A stretch of 64,000 nucleotides of DNA from Alligator mississippiensis (taxonomy: Eukaryota; Chordata; Crocodylia; Alligatoridae), in the NCBI RefSeq assembly GCF_030867095.1, contig NC_081829.1, positions 90,295,261 to 90,359,260 of the forward strand. The letters are read 5' to 3'. Positions 24,076 through 35,974 of this stretch are shown here, piece by piece. A program made the position numbers and the translations under genes. Positions within the stretch are counted from its first letter, which is position 1. Each line of letters starts with the position of its first letter. The notes beneath the pieces were generated by a model that was given only the letters and a program-made list of their open reading frames with translations, was not told the origin of the DNA and did no database searches.

Positions 24076-25554
24076 CTCTGTTCAAGGAAAAAGTACAAGG
24101 ATGTTCCTTGTGTACCTCTCCATTGAAGTAAAACAGATAGGGAAGGTTGTGTCATGTGTGTTGGGCTAGTTGAGAGTGACCCACACAGCTGCCCCCAAAA
24201 TGTGTAGAAACCTCTTAAGTATGGCAAACGTAGTATTTGTTTCTTCTTTAGGGAGTGCATGAACTTGATGGGGTGAAAGTACTTGACCCTGAGAACAAAG
24301 CTAGCAGCAGCTTTGCTCCTGGTTCTGGGTTGGTGTTTAAGCATAAAGGTTAACACCCTTATACAGCAAAGAGCACAGTTGTTTAGAAACTCTCAAATAA
24401 ATCTTAGAAAAACACAAATGGTAATCCTGAGAAAAGGCTCCAAGTATGGAAAAAGGATGGGAAATGGGAAAGTGGGACACTTTGAGTGCATATAGGTCAG
24501 GGATTTCCCAAAATGTGAGTATCACATGATTCTTTCAGACCCCTTCTATGCATTACCATTTATGCCACGATTAATGGGTTTGTTAATCAGGCAATCAGCT
24601 GATTGTCTGCTGGGACAGCCCTGGGTCCAGGACACGGAACTGATTCCAATGCTTAAGGCATACAGCCCTTGCTGCATGTTCAGCTCAATTGCTTTCTTAC
24701 AATCTTTTTCAAATCATCTCTCATTCTGCTCTTAGAGTTCTCCTAATAGTCTCTTCAGTAGCTATCTTTACCATATGTTGGACAGCCTACTACTCGGATC
24801 CACTCCTCTATACAATATACTCCTGCAAAGCTTCTAACAGCTACATGATAGTCCTGTCCATATTTTGAATTTCTTGAGCATTTGAAGTTCATTTCAATGA
24901 GCTTCAACTATAGCTCATTTCTTTTGTTTGGTAATTTATGTGGCAAGGCTCTCTACCATTGTTCTAATAATATAGTGATCCAACTCACAATTGGCTTGCC
25001 TAAGACTTATAAAGTCCTAAAATATATAATTGTCTTGAATCAATAAGAATGTGGTCAGTCTGATTGATAGTAACCCCATCTCTATATACTAATTAACTTT
25101 TTTATGAAGAAATAGACTATTCTTCACAACCACATATTTTAGCAAAACTAATAAATCTCATTCTGTTGTCATTCGATCTAATTCTCTGTGTTTGGTTCCC
25201 ATGCATTTCTTTCCCAGTTTTAGCACTAAAATATGTCAGGACAATTTTTGTCTCCTACGTCTCAAGGCTATCATATATTCACAGGGGTTCTTCATAAAAA
25301 ATATATTTTATGTTATCTTCCATTTCTTTAGTGAGAGCATATGCAGTGATGAGGTCAATACTGTCTCACCTTCCTTTTATCCTTAGATAGCACATTTATT
25401 CTTTGATGACGTTCAAGCACATAACTGCTATTACTGCAGAGTCAGTAACACTTAAGCCCATTCCTGTTTTGTGCCTTATAGTCTCTTTGTTAAAAAAAAA
25501 GTGTGCAGATTTGCTAACTTTGTGGCCCCCGGCACATATTAATTTAATGGTGTA
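24076..25554. other. No recognisable feature
   Basis: The start of a possible hAT end (cagggatttcccaaaatgtg at 24498-24517) resembles 'CAGGGGTTCCCAAAC' termini, but no partner end was found. Otherwise AT-rich and unannotated. Confidence 0.4.
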
Positions 25555-25795
25555 GTGGGATCAGATCTCTGATCACAACAATCATGCCTCCTGCCATGCC
25601 ACACATACATGACAGGAATTGTGATTTTGGGATCAGGGATCAGATCCCATTCACACCATTACTACTTGCCAAGGCAGGCAGACCCTGGTATTGTAATCCT
25701 GGGCTTCCCTTGCATTGGCAAGTTGAGAGCTGGGTGCCTAGAGCCCTACATGTAGGGCTGAGAACCAACTGATTGTTGGCCCCTGGCTTGGACAG
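25555..25795. repeat. Interspersed repeat, copy 1 (pair with 29160-29400)
   Basis: Shared ordered words with 29160-29400 include 'aatc(a/g)tgcct(c/t)ctgccatgcc', 'catg(a/g)cagga', 'cagatccca', 'atcctgg(g/c)c', 'ttggcaagt' and 'gctgg'. No ends or duplications were resolved. It lies directly upstream of the RTE-like LINE remains. Confidence 0.5.
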
Positions 25796-27400
25796 CCTTG
25801 GTGGAGAGCGGAGGAATATAATAAAGCCAGAAAGGAATTCAAAAAGGTTGATAAGCTACAGCAAAAGGCAGAATTACTAGTGTGAGTGCATTCTTCAAGG
25901 CTATCAGTATAGGGAGGAAAGGAGATTGGTGGCATGCAAATCTGTTAGAGGATGAAAATGGAAATCTTTTAGTTACAAAGAACACAATGAGAGAAGGCTG
26001 CAGGGAGTACTTTAATGAGCTCCTTAATGGCAAGAAAGGTAGAAGTGAACAAGCAACCATTTTTCAGGCAGCTAAGCCATTTGTGGAACAAGTATATTTT
26101 GAAGATACCTAAGATGCAATGAGAGGCTCAGGCAGGACAAAGCATGTGGTGTTGACAATATTCCTGTTAAGTTGTTAAAAGCAGGAGAAGGGAAGTCCAT
26201 TAATAAGGAGGCTGAAAAAAATGCTGAAGGAATGTAAAGCAATGGCCATAGCTTCCAGAAACACAGATCCCCTGTGGATCAAATATTTTTAATTAATCAA
26301 CTGCCAAGAAAAGATAGGCATATGATCTAAATGCATCAAATAAATCAAATAATAATATAGCACGAAAGAGCCGTTGAGCCTGAACGAGAACCTTTGGAAT
26401 CCGTGATAAAATTATCAAGGTGGAACTCTTCTGCATTTGTGGCTCAAAAGGTAGAGTACAATCAGGAAGTGAAATCTCGGCCCCATTTAACTTCTGTGCA
26501 GTATTAAAGGAGAGAGGTGTACTGTCTGTCCCTGAAATGCTAATGTGCCTAGGGAAAAAATGGTTCAGTTCTGCGGAAATTTTCTTGATGGGGTGAACAT
26601 CACTGGAGCGCACCAACTTTTGGGATGTTCTGATGCCCTACCTATTACAGAAGGGACTGGTATGGTTCAAAGGATAGTTGGAGATTTGAAGGAAATGCAA
26701 GAACAACTTAGGAACAATAATGATGATAAAACTAAATGCAGATCTTGGACAAGACTATCCAGCAGCTGACAACCAGAGATACCAATGTGTTGGAAAGTTT
26801 AAATATATAGGGCCAGTAATTATGAATTATAACTTGGTAAGGAAGGAAATTAAAACAGAGATGGAGAGCAGGAGTACCAGTTATTCTATTCTGCAGAGAA
26901 CTTTTACCACTAACTGCTGCTTACAAAGATGAAGCTGCATAAATACAAGAACAGTATTTTTTGTTTTACGTGCATCTAAGACCTAGGCACTTACTAAGAA
27001 GAAAGACAACTAAATACCTTGGGAAAAAAAGTATTGAGGCAAAACTTGAAACCAAACAAGTGAATGTAGCATAGTGAAGAAGATCTAATAAGCAACTATG
27101 GTAGGTCAGTGAAGAACCATGGCTAGTCAAGGCTATATAATCCCAGTGATTTCAGAAAACATGGTGTATAGCTTGAAGGATGTAAGACAGACCAACTAAG
27201 TGTTGCTTGGAAAAACAGTCTGATTTGGCAGGCCTTCTGGCCAGAAAAGAAGATGGAGGGCTAACATTAAGCAAGACCTAAGGACTCTTAATGCGGGACA
27301 GGAAAAATAGCAATGGGAAAAACATTCCCTTGCCAGAAACAGTTATGAGCAAATAGTAGGAACAGCCAGCAGCTCAGTAGTATAAAGAGCCAGGGAGTAG
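25796..27400 (+). mobile_element. RTE-like LINE ORF2 remnant, degenerate, with an internal foreign segment
   Basis: Several frames together follow an RTE-type reverse transcriptase. First comes 'GNLLVTKNTMREGCREYFNEL' style sequence (25882-26112), the linker before the RT core. Next come VDNIPVKLLKAGEG-type residues near 26150. After an unrelated stretch (about 26290-26530) comes 'QRIVGDLKEMQEQL' (26660-26715) and then 'GKFKYIGPVI' plus 'RKEIKTEME' (26786-26870), the post-catalytic region. Stops and frameshifts break the reading throughout. The catalytic YADD box is not seen, so it probably lies in the replaced or deleted middle. The copy is 5'-truncated and long dead. The assignment rests on remembered RTE/BovB-like layout. 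Confidence 0.6.
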
Positions 27401-27589
27401 CTTCATTTAATATCTGGCAAATACTTATTTTTGATATAGAGCTTTTTTTTTTCAACTGTGCCTTAATAAGTGGCCTATGCAAAAAAAAAAAGTACAATGC
27501 AAATCACTTAATACTAATAAAATAAGCAGTGTACTATTAATATTTTACAAATATGATTATAATGATATAATATTGGTGCTAATGACATA

Positions 27590-27800
27590 ATTAAAATAGT
27601 ACTTAGCACATACAGAGTGACTGATATCTTCAGAGAACTGAAGAGCTTTGAACTCTGTCCAAACAGTAACTAATTAATCCTCCATATACCTTTGTCAATA
27701 AATGAGGTAAATATTACTGTCTCCACTTTCTCAGATGAGACAAAGTGACCTCTCCGAGGCTGTACTGTGAGTCATTGGCACAACCAAAACTTTCTCAGCT
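27590..27800 (-). mobile_element. MIR-type SINE, antisense
   Basis: The order 'taattaatcctcc', 'aaatgaggtaaatattactgtctcc', 'tttctcagatgagac', 'aaagtgacctctcc' and 'tcattggcacaacc' parallels the antisense MIR body: taatcctcac, gaggtaggtattattatcccc, acagatgaggaaac, aagtgacttgcc, agtggcagagcc. It is an ancient CORE-SINE. Confidence 0.6.
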
Positions 27801-28537
27801 AATTCATCCATCCAGCTTTTCATACCATCCCCATCAGTGGGTAGATGAACACTTAGGGGTCTTGTGGCTCCTTGGAACCAGTAATAGATCTTATTTACAA
27901 GGGCAAATTTATAGGGAAGAGAGTGTTTAGGCTGAGTCATGTTACAGAAAACATCCATAATAGCACCTTGATAAATACCAGTGGACTGGAACCAGTGATG
28001 TTAAGGGGGAATACTCCTAGTGCTATATGGAGTAAAACCTACATTAATTAGTAAACAAAAGGGTTTTAACAGTTGGAGATGGTAAGTGGTTTGCATTTCC
28101 CTGTTTGCTCTCAGCTCCACATCCTGTTCTGTCTGGCAGGGTGTGAAAACTCACACTGCTGGAGCTGCCAGATGACTGCTTCCCTTGCTTCAGGCAGATG
28201 TAGCACAGCCGACTTCACTGGACTCCCCCTTCCTGCTGATTCAGGCAGAAAAGCAACACCTGAGCATGCACACTTGTTCTGATAGGAGCTGCTGCATCCC
28301 CCTGTAGGAGAGAGAGAAAAATCTGCTCGGCACAAACATGAGACGCGGCATGCACAGTCTTTAGAAGACAAGAGAAAGATCTGGACCTGCAGTAGGAGAC
28401 CGGAGGAACCAAGATGCATCAAAAGCCTGAGAGTGCACTGGAGGAGGGAGGAGAGCCGTCTTACCACTTTTGTGCTGTCAGTTTAAGGAAGCTACAGCTT
28501 TGGACACGTTCCTTCTTACAAAAATGGAGTGCTATAG
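27801..28537. other. No firm feature; GC rises from about 28060
   Basis: Sequence from 28060 is richer in GC and exon-like words than its surroundings and leads into the coding-like frame at 28538. No splice-defined exon could be placed in it. Confidence 0.35.
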
Positions 28538-28699
28538 CAGTGTACATGCATTCAGAGCCCCCGGCTAGAGCGCTACCAAGGAATGTACTCCAGCAAGGAC
28601 ACATACGGGCTGCTTTTTGACTCCCCCAGTTCCCAGGGGAGCCTGTCAGTGAACCCCAGCACTGACGGCCTGTCCCACGGGCAGTCCTCATTGCCCTAG
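28538..28699 (+). CDS. Short coding-like frame, unidentified
   Basis: A 53-codon frame runs from just after an in-frame TAG (28535-28537) to a TAG at 28697-28699. Its peptide includes LERYQGMYSSKDTYGLLFDS and then a Ser-rich part with SSQGSLSVNPSTDGLSHGQS, which reads like a regulatory-protein tail. The sequence just upstream (ctatagcag) could act as a 3' splice site, but the pyrimidine tract is poor. It may be a last exon, a decayed processed copy or chance. No family is recognised, and no flanking exon or poly-A tail proves either reading. Confidence 0.22.
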   Translation, partial: QCTCIQSPRLERYQGMYSSKDTYGLLFDSPSSQGSLSVNPSTDGLSHGQSSLP

Positions 28700-29159
28700 T
28701 GAACCCCAAGGGGGACGAGTGGCTCTGCAGCTCTGCTCCTGCTGGCTACCAGGGAGCTAGTCACTTTTGGTTTCTGCACCCTCCACCCAGGAGCACTCTG
28801 GGATGCTGGGGGACAAAGGGACCACCTGTAGCACTACATGTAACTGTCCACACATGCTAGAAAACAGTGCTATGCAGAAGCGACCGTTTGAAATAGAAAC
28901 TTTTTGTGGTGGATCCGCCGTCTTTGTGGTGCTATAGCCTGAACACGTGCACACTAGTTTTTTTCTAGTGCTAACAGTGTATATATTAGAGCTACAAAGG
29001 TAATGTATGTCCAAGGCTTGGCAGTGCACAGCAGATAAGACATCATCAGTGCTCTCCATTTCTTATCTAAGAAAGAGCTGGCAGAAGCAAAACCTTAATA
29101 AAATTTAAAAAGCGCCACGGTGATACAACTGTAACTTGGACTGTATATAGCCATGTGGC
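28700..29159. other. No firm feature
   Basis: Near 28840-28990 the words 'aactgtccacacatgctaga' and 'actagtttttttctagtgct' give loose inverted pairing around 'acactgttagca' ends, suggestive of a small DNA element, but limits are unclear. Confidence 0.3.
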
Positions 29160-29690
29160 TGCTGCCAGACGTGCAGGTAAAAGTGGCGTGCGATCTGATG
29201 TGTAATCCACACAATCGTGCCTTCTGCCATGCCGCTGGCCACATCTGCATGGCAGGAAGCGGGACTGTGGGATCCAGCATCAGATCCCATAATACCTTAT
29301 TGCTGGTGTGTGGAAAGCCTGGGATCCTGGCCTCCCTCTGTACTGGCAAGTAGCAAGCTCCTGCAGCTGGGAGCTCTGTTGGTAGATTTGGGCTCCCAGC
29401 CTCTGGGGTGCACCATGTGCCCTCATGGCCGAGAGCCCACATCTGGCAAGGCTTGCAGCCATGGGAGCATATGGTGCATCTCCCACACATGGTGGTCATC
29501 TGTAGACTTCCAGCTGTGGCAGCGTGTGCTGTGCCCGCATCTGGGGGCCCTGTCAGCTGTGTGGTCCCAGCTGCAGGAGTGTGTGGTGCACCCCCATGGT
29601 TGGGAGCCTTGTCAGCTGCAGGAGCACAAGGTGCACCCCCACCCAGCTGATGGGGCTCCCAGCCACTGGGCACACTTGGCTACGCATTCA
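29160..29690. repeat. Interspersed repeat, copy 2, with GC-rich reiterated tail
   Basis: The first 240 bp align in order with 25555-25795. The following part (29390-29670) repeats a loose unit built from 'gtggtgcacccccatgg', 'ttgggagccttgtcagctg' and 'caggagca', at least three times. The 192-198-codon frames on both strands are products of this repeat and have no domain. Confidence 0.45.
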
Positions 29691-29707
29691 ATTAATGGCA
29701 TCATAGG

Positions 29708-29755
29708 AACCAACCACCAAGTTATTACACATTTTTGGTGGAATAACTTTGTGGT
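29708..29755. repeat. Hairpin
   Basis: The sequence accaccaagttatt pairs with aataactttgtggt (13 of 14 bases) across a loop of about 15 bp. It may mark the end of the neighbouring repeat. Confidence 0.55.
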
Positions 29756-30827
29756 TTATTCTGAGTTTTATAATGTCATTAATTGCTTTAATGTAAGGCG
29801 GGTAACAGCTTAAGACATGGTTCACTGGTTAATCACATCTTAAGTGTAACAAGTGGCAGGGGCCAATATGCAAAACAGCAAACCTCCTGTATGCTTTCTG
29901 TTTAAATTAGTTTCCTGTAGTGTTAGCCCTAGTCTTAGTTTAGCATTGAAAATAAGTTGTTTCAACAAAACAATTACAGCACATAAAGATGTGAAGGTAA
30001 GCCTGTTTACAAGCACTCCGATTTGGACATTTTAGATATTGCTTACAGAACATCTGTACACTTCAAATAAATAGTATGCATCTCTCTAGGCAGAACCATG
30101 AAAGATGTATATAGAATAATGAAACATTCACAAAACACGTGCACACATCCCCCTTCCTGGTTCATTCATGAGGAGAAAGGCACTCAAGGTTTCACCCCTT
30201 CTGAGTTGGTAGCCCATCAGATACACACACAGTAAGTGATTGACTTAGCTCTCTAGCAGTGTTCACTGTAACATATAAATATGCATGAAAGGCGAGAAAG
30301 TACATTCTGATCTGGGTTACCTGTCGAACCCTGTGTAGTATTGCAGATGTGTTTTTTTCCTTTGTGTTTTAACTTGCTTTTCCTAATTTGGAATTCCAGG
30401 CTTAGCTCCCTCATCTTGGAATGAAACACGGTCTGGAAATATCTAAAAAATACCTTCATCAAAGTTAGTAGCAAGGTTTCCATTGATAGGGAAAATACTG
30501 ATCAAAGTGAAGTCAAGTGCAGAAGTTGGTATTTAGTCAGACGGACAACAAAACACACACTTTTGCATGAAGATTCCTTACATCAGAAATATCTGAAGTA
30601 TTGGATCATAATGCATACAACATAAATACCATTTCCATGAATTTAAAAAGGGCAACCATTTTTTGTTCATAAAAAAGAAACTGAAACCATATACTGTATA
30701 GTCATGAATGATATAATGGTATAACAAAGATATAATACGAGGCCTGTTTTTGACTGCTTTATTCTTGTTACTGGTACATACTAGTTATACAAAAAAGTAG
30801 TCTAGTTGAGGATAATGTGTGAAAATC
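29756..30827. other. No recognisable feature
   Basis: AT-rich unique-looking sequence without a supported gene or element. Confidence 0.45.
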
Positions 30828-30890
30828 TGGCCCCATGGCAGTCAACGGTAGTTTCTCTATTGACCTGAATGGAAGCAGGGTTTCACACAG
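30828..30890. repeat. Short palindromic interspersed repeat
   Basis: The words ccccatggcagtcaacgg and ctctattgacctgaatgg are diverged inverted arms, of the 'gaagtcaatggg..cccattgactt' type common in amniote DNA. Confidence 0.4.
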
Positions 30891-32329
30891 ACTACTCAGC
30901 TGAATACCTTTTAATCAGTGCAACCAAAGGCAGCAGAATCAGGTGGATGAAAAACAAAGCAAGCAAAATCTAATAATAATAAGTTGGAGAGACTTCCTTG
31001 TATTACTCTTTGTGTTTCTAAAGGCGATATGTACTTGTAAGAAGTGTCCAAATAACTCTAGGTTCAGGTCTTTTCTTATAGATAGCAACTGAAGGAAGAA
31101 TCAGTCTATCCCATCAGAAAAATACTACATCCTAGAGGCTGAAGAGTGAAAGTTCATTTTTTTTTACATCAGTGTCATGTAATCTTGATAGGATGGCTCA
31201 TATGAAAAGAAAAAAGAGAGTATAATACCTTTAACAGAGACTTTACCTTTATTGTCGGGAAATCCTTTGGGTGGTTTTCATAAAAGTGGTAATGAAATTA
31301 GGTACATAATGATTTTGCAATTTAGATGAATACCATCAAATCTGCTAGGGGTAAAGCCTGAACAACTGTTAACATGGACACAAACTAAAATTCTTACCAT
31401 CAGGATTCCAGTCTTACATTTTAAATTGTTTTGGAAAGATATCATTGCTGCTGGTTTTATGTGTAACAGGGTCTATATCAAGGTCAAAACGTTGAACATC
31501 CTGAACACTACCCTGCTACCTGGAGAAAGGGCAGCTGGGAAAATTTGCAATCAGAGGTGAATCTGAACTTTCCCAGTTAAAGACATGCGTTTCTCTTAGG
31601 AAGCATCTTTAAATTGCCTTATGATATTGGTTAGGTATCATATTCATTGAAGCAATGTACAGACAAACACTCATTTTTTGTAAGTACACTAGCAATTCAT
31701 TAATTTACAAGGAACTACAATTAACAGACCTCATATGCTAATGTGTTACTTATTTACATGTTATATTTAAGTAACTTAATGAAAGAATGGAAAAATATAA
31801 ATAGAGGGAAACAGAGAAGAAAACATGCTATTGTCTGCAACGTCTGTTATATTGATCTTTAACAGTGAGTCATGGCTGTAATTTTTCCCTCAGGAGTATT
31901 AATGATTGGTTTAGAGAAAAAATATGGAGTCCTGATGGTCAGAGTTTCATTCATGAGCCACTGTATAAATGAAGGGCTAGCTTGATATTTTTAGTGCAAC
32001 ATAAAATGACAATTTTGATTAAAAAGGTTCATTCAACATTTTCTGAATCTTATCAAGAGTTCAAAGTGTGTTGTGGGAGCAGAGCAGTGAACAATACTGG
32101 CTTCATCAAAAAGCCCAGGAAAAAAACCGTCACTGGTGTACACTGGCCATCATTAAGGAAGAGATCAGTATTTGCCAACAATTGGCATAAAATGGTATTT
32201 GAGACACCACAGTATTTTTGTACATGTAAAATACAGACTATTCATGGTTAGTCAGAAACTGAAGTTTCAGAAGAGAATGTTGTCTTTTTATTTTAATTTT
32301 TTTTAGTAATTTGGACCCAATGTCCATGG
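30891..32329. other. No recognisable feature
   Basis: Strongly AT-rich, apparently unique. No coding exon, RNA or repeat was found on either strand. Confidence 0.45.
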
Positions 32330-32760
32330 CCAGACGAGCATGGCCATGCAATACGTGGCGCTTAACACACGTCTGCGATGCCACATATCATATATTCAGT
32401 TGTCTTCTGCACTGTGAGAGCAGAAAAAAAAAGTGGAAACCTATAAAAAAAGGAGTGGAGTGCTGCATGCGGCGGCAGCGTGCATAGCCCAAAGCCAGAG
32501 CTGCACTCTGCTGCCGGTCAGGCTCCATGCAGCAGGATCACCGCTGCTGCAGCCCCGGGAAGCCCCCAGGATCCCAGGTAAGGCTGTTGGGCCCAGACCA
32601 GTGCTGGCCCCAGCCTCCCCTACACCACCCGGGTTAACTTGCTGTGCACCAGACTGTGCGTGGCACAAGCGTTCCTCAGGGACAACTAGCAGCAATGCAC
32701 CTTGCTCTGCCGCTAGATGTCCCCAGGAAAGCAAATGTCCATGCATTAATGGATATGGCC
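32330..32760. repeat. GC-rich insertion-like block
   Basis: A GC-rich block begins abruptly in AT-rich DNA at 'caatgtccatggccagacga' and closes with 'aaatgtccatgcattaatgg' and 'atatggcc'. The similar words at both edges hint at a repeat unit, but true termini and duplications are not clear. The 110- and 133-codon frames inside are uninformative. Confidence 0.35.
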
Positions 32761-32763
32761 AAT

Positions 32764-33224
32764 AGGTGCATCTACACATGCAATTAGCACATGGCAATAC
32801 ATTCTGGTGCAGTCTAGAGTTTATTGTTCCTGAGCACAGCATTTACACAAGCACCACAGGACAGCAGCAGGTTGAGTTGGGGCAGAATAGTCCTGGCTGG
32901 CAGGGAACCCGTGGGGTCAGCCTGCCACCCAGGAGCTGCTCTGGCATGACTTATCGTGCTGCAGAGGGGCTGGCTGGGGCATGAGGCTACTAAAGTGTGG
33001 GGTACTAGCCCCACACCATAGCACCCTCATGCCCTAGCCAGCTCCGGTCGCTGCCTACACAAGCATTTTAGTGCACGTAACGACACCACTGTAGGATAGT
33101 ACTTGTCCCGGACAGTGGAGTTAGTTTACTGCACCCTAATATGAGCACACATGTAGGCAGCAATGCTTTACTGCGGAGCTAATTAGTCTACTCTGCAGTT
33201 AAGCGCACATGCAGATGTGCCCAA
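32764..33224. mobile_element. TIR element (MITE), family member 1
   Basis: The left end aggtgcatctacacatgcaa and the right end (reverse complement tgggcacatctgcatgtgcg) are inverted copies with the core CATCT(A/G)CA(C/T)(A/G)TGC. The right half carries 'ttactgc', 'ctgcagtt' and 'aattagtcta' words, also seen in the elements at 42897, 49040 and 54984. It has 461 bp and no transposase. Confidence 0.6.
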
Positions 33225-34130
33225 GGAGTCTGAGAGAAGAAAGAGCAAGAAGTGTTAGAAAATGTACTCCAAAACTGAATGAAAATGTTGAATGGTCCCA
33301 GGACACGGATACTTTACTTGAACAATAAAAATGACATTGTTTTAAGTCGCCCCTTAAAAAATATCTGATTGATATCTGCCCATCTCAAGTGCTGAAATAA
33401 ATAAACAATAAACACTTTTAAAACTTACATTTGCTTTTCAAGTCATCTCAAAGTCCAACAGATTCCAGTCAGAGTAACCATTCTGCAGAATACATGTCCT
33501 GTGTACAGTGGGTCTCGGAAACACGTATACATAAAACATACAGTGTATATTTCTCATATGTAATATTTAGAATGAGAGTATAGAATTTGCAAAATTTTCC
33601 AGTAAATTGGCTTATTTCTTTTTATCCTGTTTGTAATGGCTTAGTCACCATACACACCAGTTCTACTGGCTCGCTTTACCTTGAGCAGATCAACATTAAA
33701 ACTGATACAAGGGGTTATTTTAAAAATAAAAAGGGTTTTTTGCATTTCATAGGATGGATTGAATAATCTCAACAGAAGCTTTAGAAATGGATTTCTTAGG
33801 TTTTCAGAAATCAGGGCATGAGGTCAGAACGGCCAATAAAAGGATAATTTGGTGATGGCATTATATTAGAATAATAATCTTATTTTAAGATATGAAAAGA
33901 TTGAAACAATCATGCCAGCATAATGAATAATTATACCATAATTCATAAATGCATAATTTATAAAAACGATATAGCAGTCATGGTTAGATGCAACCTAATA
34001 ATCCTGTATAAGATGTAACTACATACTGTACAACCATTCCTTTTTATATGTATTTTTTACATTCAGTCCTCATCCAAATTAAATAGAGTAGTTCTAGGTA
34101 TGAATGGCAATACAAAATAAACACAATCAA
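33225..34130. other. Probable intergenic DNA downstream of the minus-strand gene
   Basis: AT-rich and repeat-poor. It lies beyond the best polyadenylation signal of the terminal exon at 35850. A longer UTR reaching into this region cannot be excluded, because several other TTTATT/TTTAAT words occur. Confidence 0.35.
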
Positions 34131-35849
34131 CTCACAACAGGGCTTTATTACTGCTACTGCACCATCATGGCATGCAAGTAACTATGTAATCAATTGTAAA
34201 CATTAAAATGTCATCACCTTCCCAAAAGAAAAAGAAAATGAAAAATACAGATATAGTAGTAAAACATCAATTATCTTTAAATATCTTTCATATTTACCAA
34301 AACTCTATGATATACTAGAGGCATTTATACCTCTCCGGCTCTCCCCTACATTAGCACCTTGGCAAACTTGGAGTTCATAAACTGCACTTCTAAGTAAGAC
34401 CTACCAAAACTCTTGAGTTTGTACCAACTGCCATTGACATTTAATGCATAAATGAGAATAGGACCCATCTGCTACCTCTCCCTTATTAGTCTCTCTTGAT
34501 TTTGCTACGTTTCAGCATTATGGCTAAATGAAAAGACAGCGAAGAGGGCTGTAAGAGGCTGTTTGCTGGAGTGCTTACTGAGGTAACAAGCCCCTCAGAG
34601 CTTGTTAGACTAACAGACAGTCAGAGGATGCTCTCCTGTTAGGTTTTTTTTTTGCTGCTGAATGCTGATTTGGTCAGGTCTCATACTAAATGAATTATCT
34701 GAAAACCACTCTTGGAACCAAGCTGGTTTTGTGCTGGTTTGTTTTTTGGGTTTGTTTGGGGGGGTTTTTTGGTGTTCAAGAAAATACTCTAAATAGGACG
34801 AAATTGTAGAGCATGTGAAACTCTACAGTTAGAAGAGAAGTCCACAATTTATTAGAGAAGGGTCAATGAGCTGGTTGGGGTGCAGTTCTGCTAGGAGGTG
34901 AAAGGAAACCATTTATAGTCGTTTTAGGATGTTACAATAGGAAACAGGAGTAGGTAGACTACTGTACAGCAACAGCAAGTGAAACTCTCCCTCAGTTTGC
35001 AATCCTGGAGATAGCTTTTGGAAAAACAAAGAACTTGATTGCAAAACAGGCTTTTCAATTTTCAGTCAGTTCTAGTAACGAGTTAGTCAGTTGGCAAGGA
35101 AGACCAACGCTTAGAATATAGCTCTCATTCAGACGTCTAATAAATCTCATGAAGTGGAATAGTACTGTCCACACATCATTCGATTGTAGCCCAGACTCGA
35201 CTTCAGGGCCTTTAGGAAAGTAAAAAACTATGATATGTTCAACTCAAGTTTTTTCATATGGTATGATCACTGAAATATATGCACTTTAATTTTTGCAATA
35301 ACTGTTCATTCAAAATCGTCCTTCACATTTGGAAAATGATAAAATAACACCTAAATTCAATTCAGCCTTTTCAGTTAGTCCTTTCTGAAAGAATATCTTA
35401 CTGCTGATCGAAAGAAGAAAAATCTGTACAATTCTTAACATGGTGTTAAGCTATAAAAATGTCCTTCAGCGTCCCAGGGTTAAGCTTAATTTTCAATTAT
35501 ACAATTTCTTTCTTCATTACAAAATAACATAGTCTCTCCTAGCTGTAGTCAAGACTTTCCCCCCCTCTGATTTGCTCAGGATTAAGAAAGCTGTTGCATT
35601 TATTTTATATTTTGATGATATCAGAATCTGTTGCTTCATCTAAAGCTGATCAGTATACTCATATTCGTCATAAGGTTGTTCTGCTTTGGGGCACAGTAGA
35701 TTGCAAGTGTGAATATAACAGAGCACATATTTACCTATCACCATTATCCATAGATTTGCCTCCATAAAAACTGAGGCTGTAGTATAGCTTTCAATGGAAG
35801 CCATTTAAAAAGAAAACATTACAGAATATACAAGTGCAGTTTCTAGATC
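34131..35849 (-). other. Probable 3' UTR of the minus-strand gene
   Basis: This AT-rich, repeat-free 1.7-kb stretch follows the stop codon at 35850-35852. A minus-strand AATAAA lies at 34144-34149 and is followed by a T/G-rich stretch at 34100-34135 that could serve as downstream element, placing cleavage near 34130. The length suits vertebrate, especially neural, transcripts. The end is inferred only. Confidence 0.45.
34144..34149 (-). promoter_or_regulatory. Candidate polyadenylation signal AATAAA
   Basis: Minus-strand AATAAA about 1.7 kb past the stop codon, with a GT-rich segment (gttgtgagttgattgtgttt) just downstream. Confidence 0.4.
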
Positions 35850-35974
35850 TCAGACACAAGTTCCTTGACGTGTTGAGAGGTGATGTTTTCGATTTCTGAC
35901 TCCTGAACTCTTATCTTTACAGTCTGCAGGCTTCTGTTGTGAAATGTCTATCAGGGCACTTGCAATTGCAAGAC
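35850..35974 (-). CDS. Terminal coding exon of an unidentified protein-coding gene
   Basis: This is the best host-gene signal in the window. On the minus strand a long pyrimidine tract (cttttttttctttatttatc) leads to TTCCAG, a strong 3' splice site, with the exon starting at 35974. The reading begins with the last two bases of a split codon, then 40 codons and TGA at 35850-35852. The peptide starts with a hydrophobic LAIASALIDIS, continues with QQKPADCKDK, and ends in a basic tail with VRNRKHH and a final GTCV. There are no stops, frameshifts or repeats in it. The preceding exon must lie above 36 kb and is not recognised, so it may be outside the window. I could not identify the gene. The tail resembles the short cytosolic end of a membrane or signalling protein, which is inference only. 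Confidence 0.72.

Noticed and set aside
23640..24356. 238-codon minus-strand open frame
   Set aside because: Its core is the dispersed repeat at 23796-24075, which is also present at 6230-6470; no protein family is visible.
24498..24735. Possible hAT element starting cagggatttcccaaaatgtg
   Set aside because: Only one end resembles a terminus; no inverted partner or octamer duplication was found.
29095..29813. 192- and 198-codon frames on opposite strands
   Set aside because: They mirror each other across a reiterated GC-rich repeat with high Cys/Pro/His content; no domain.
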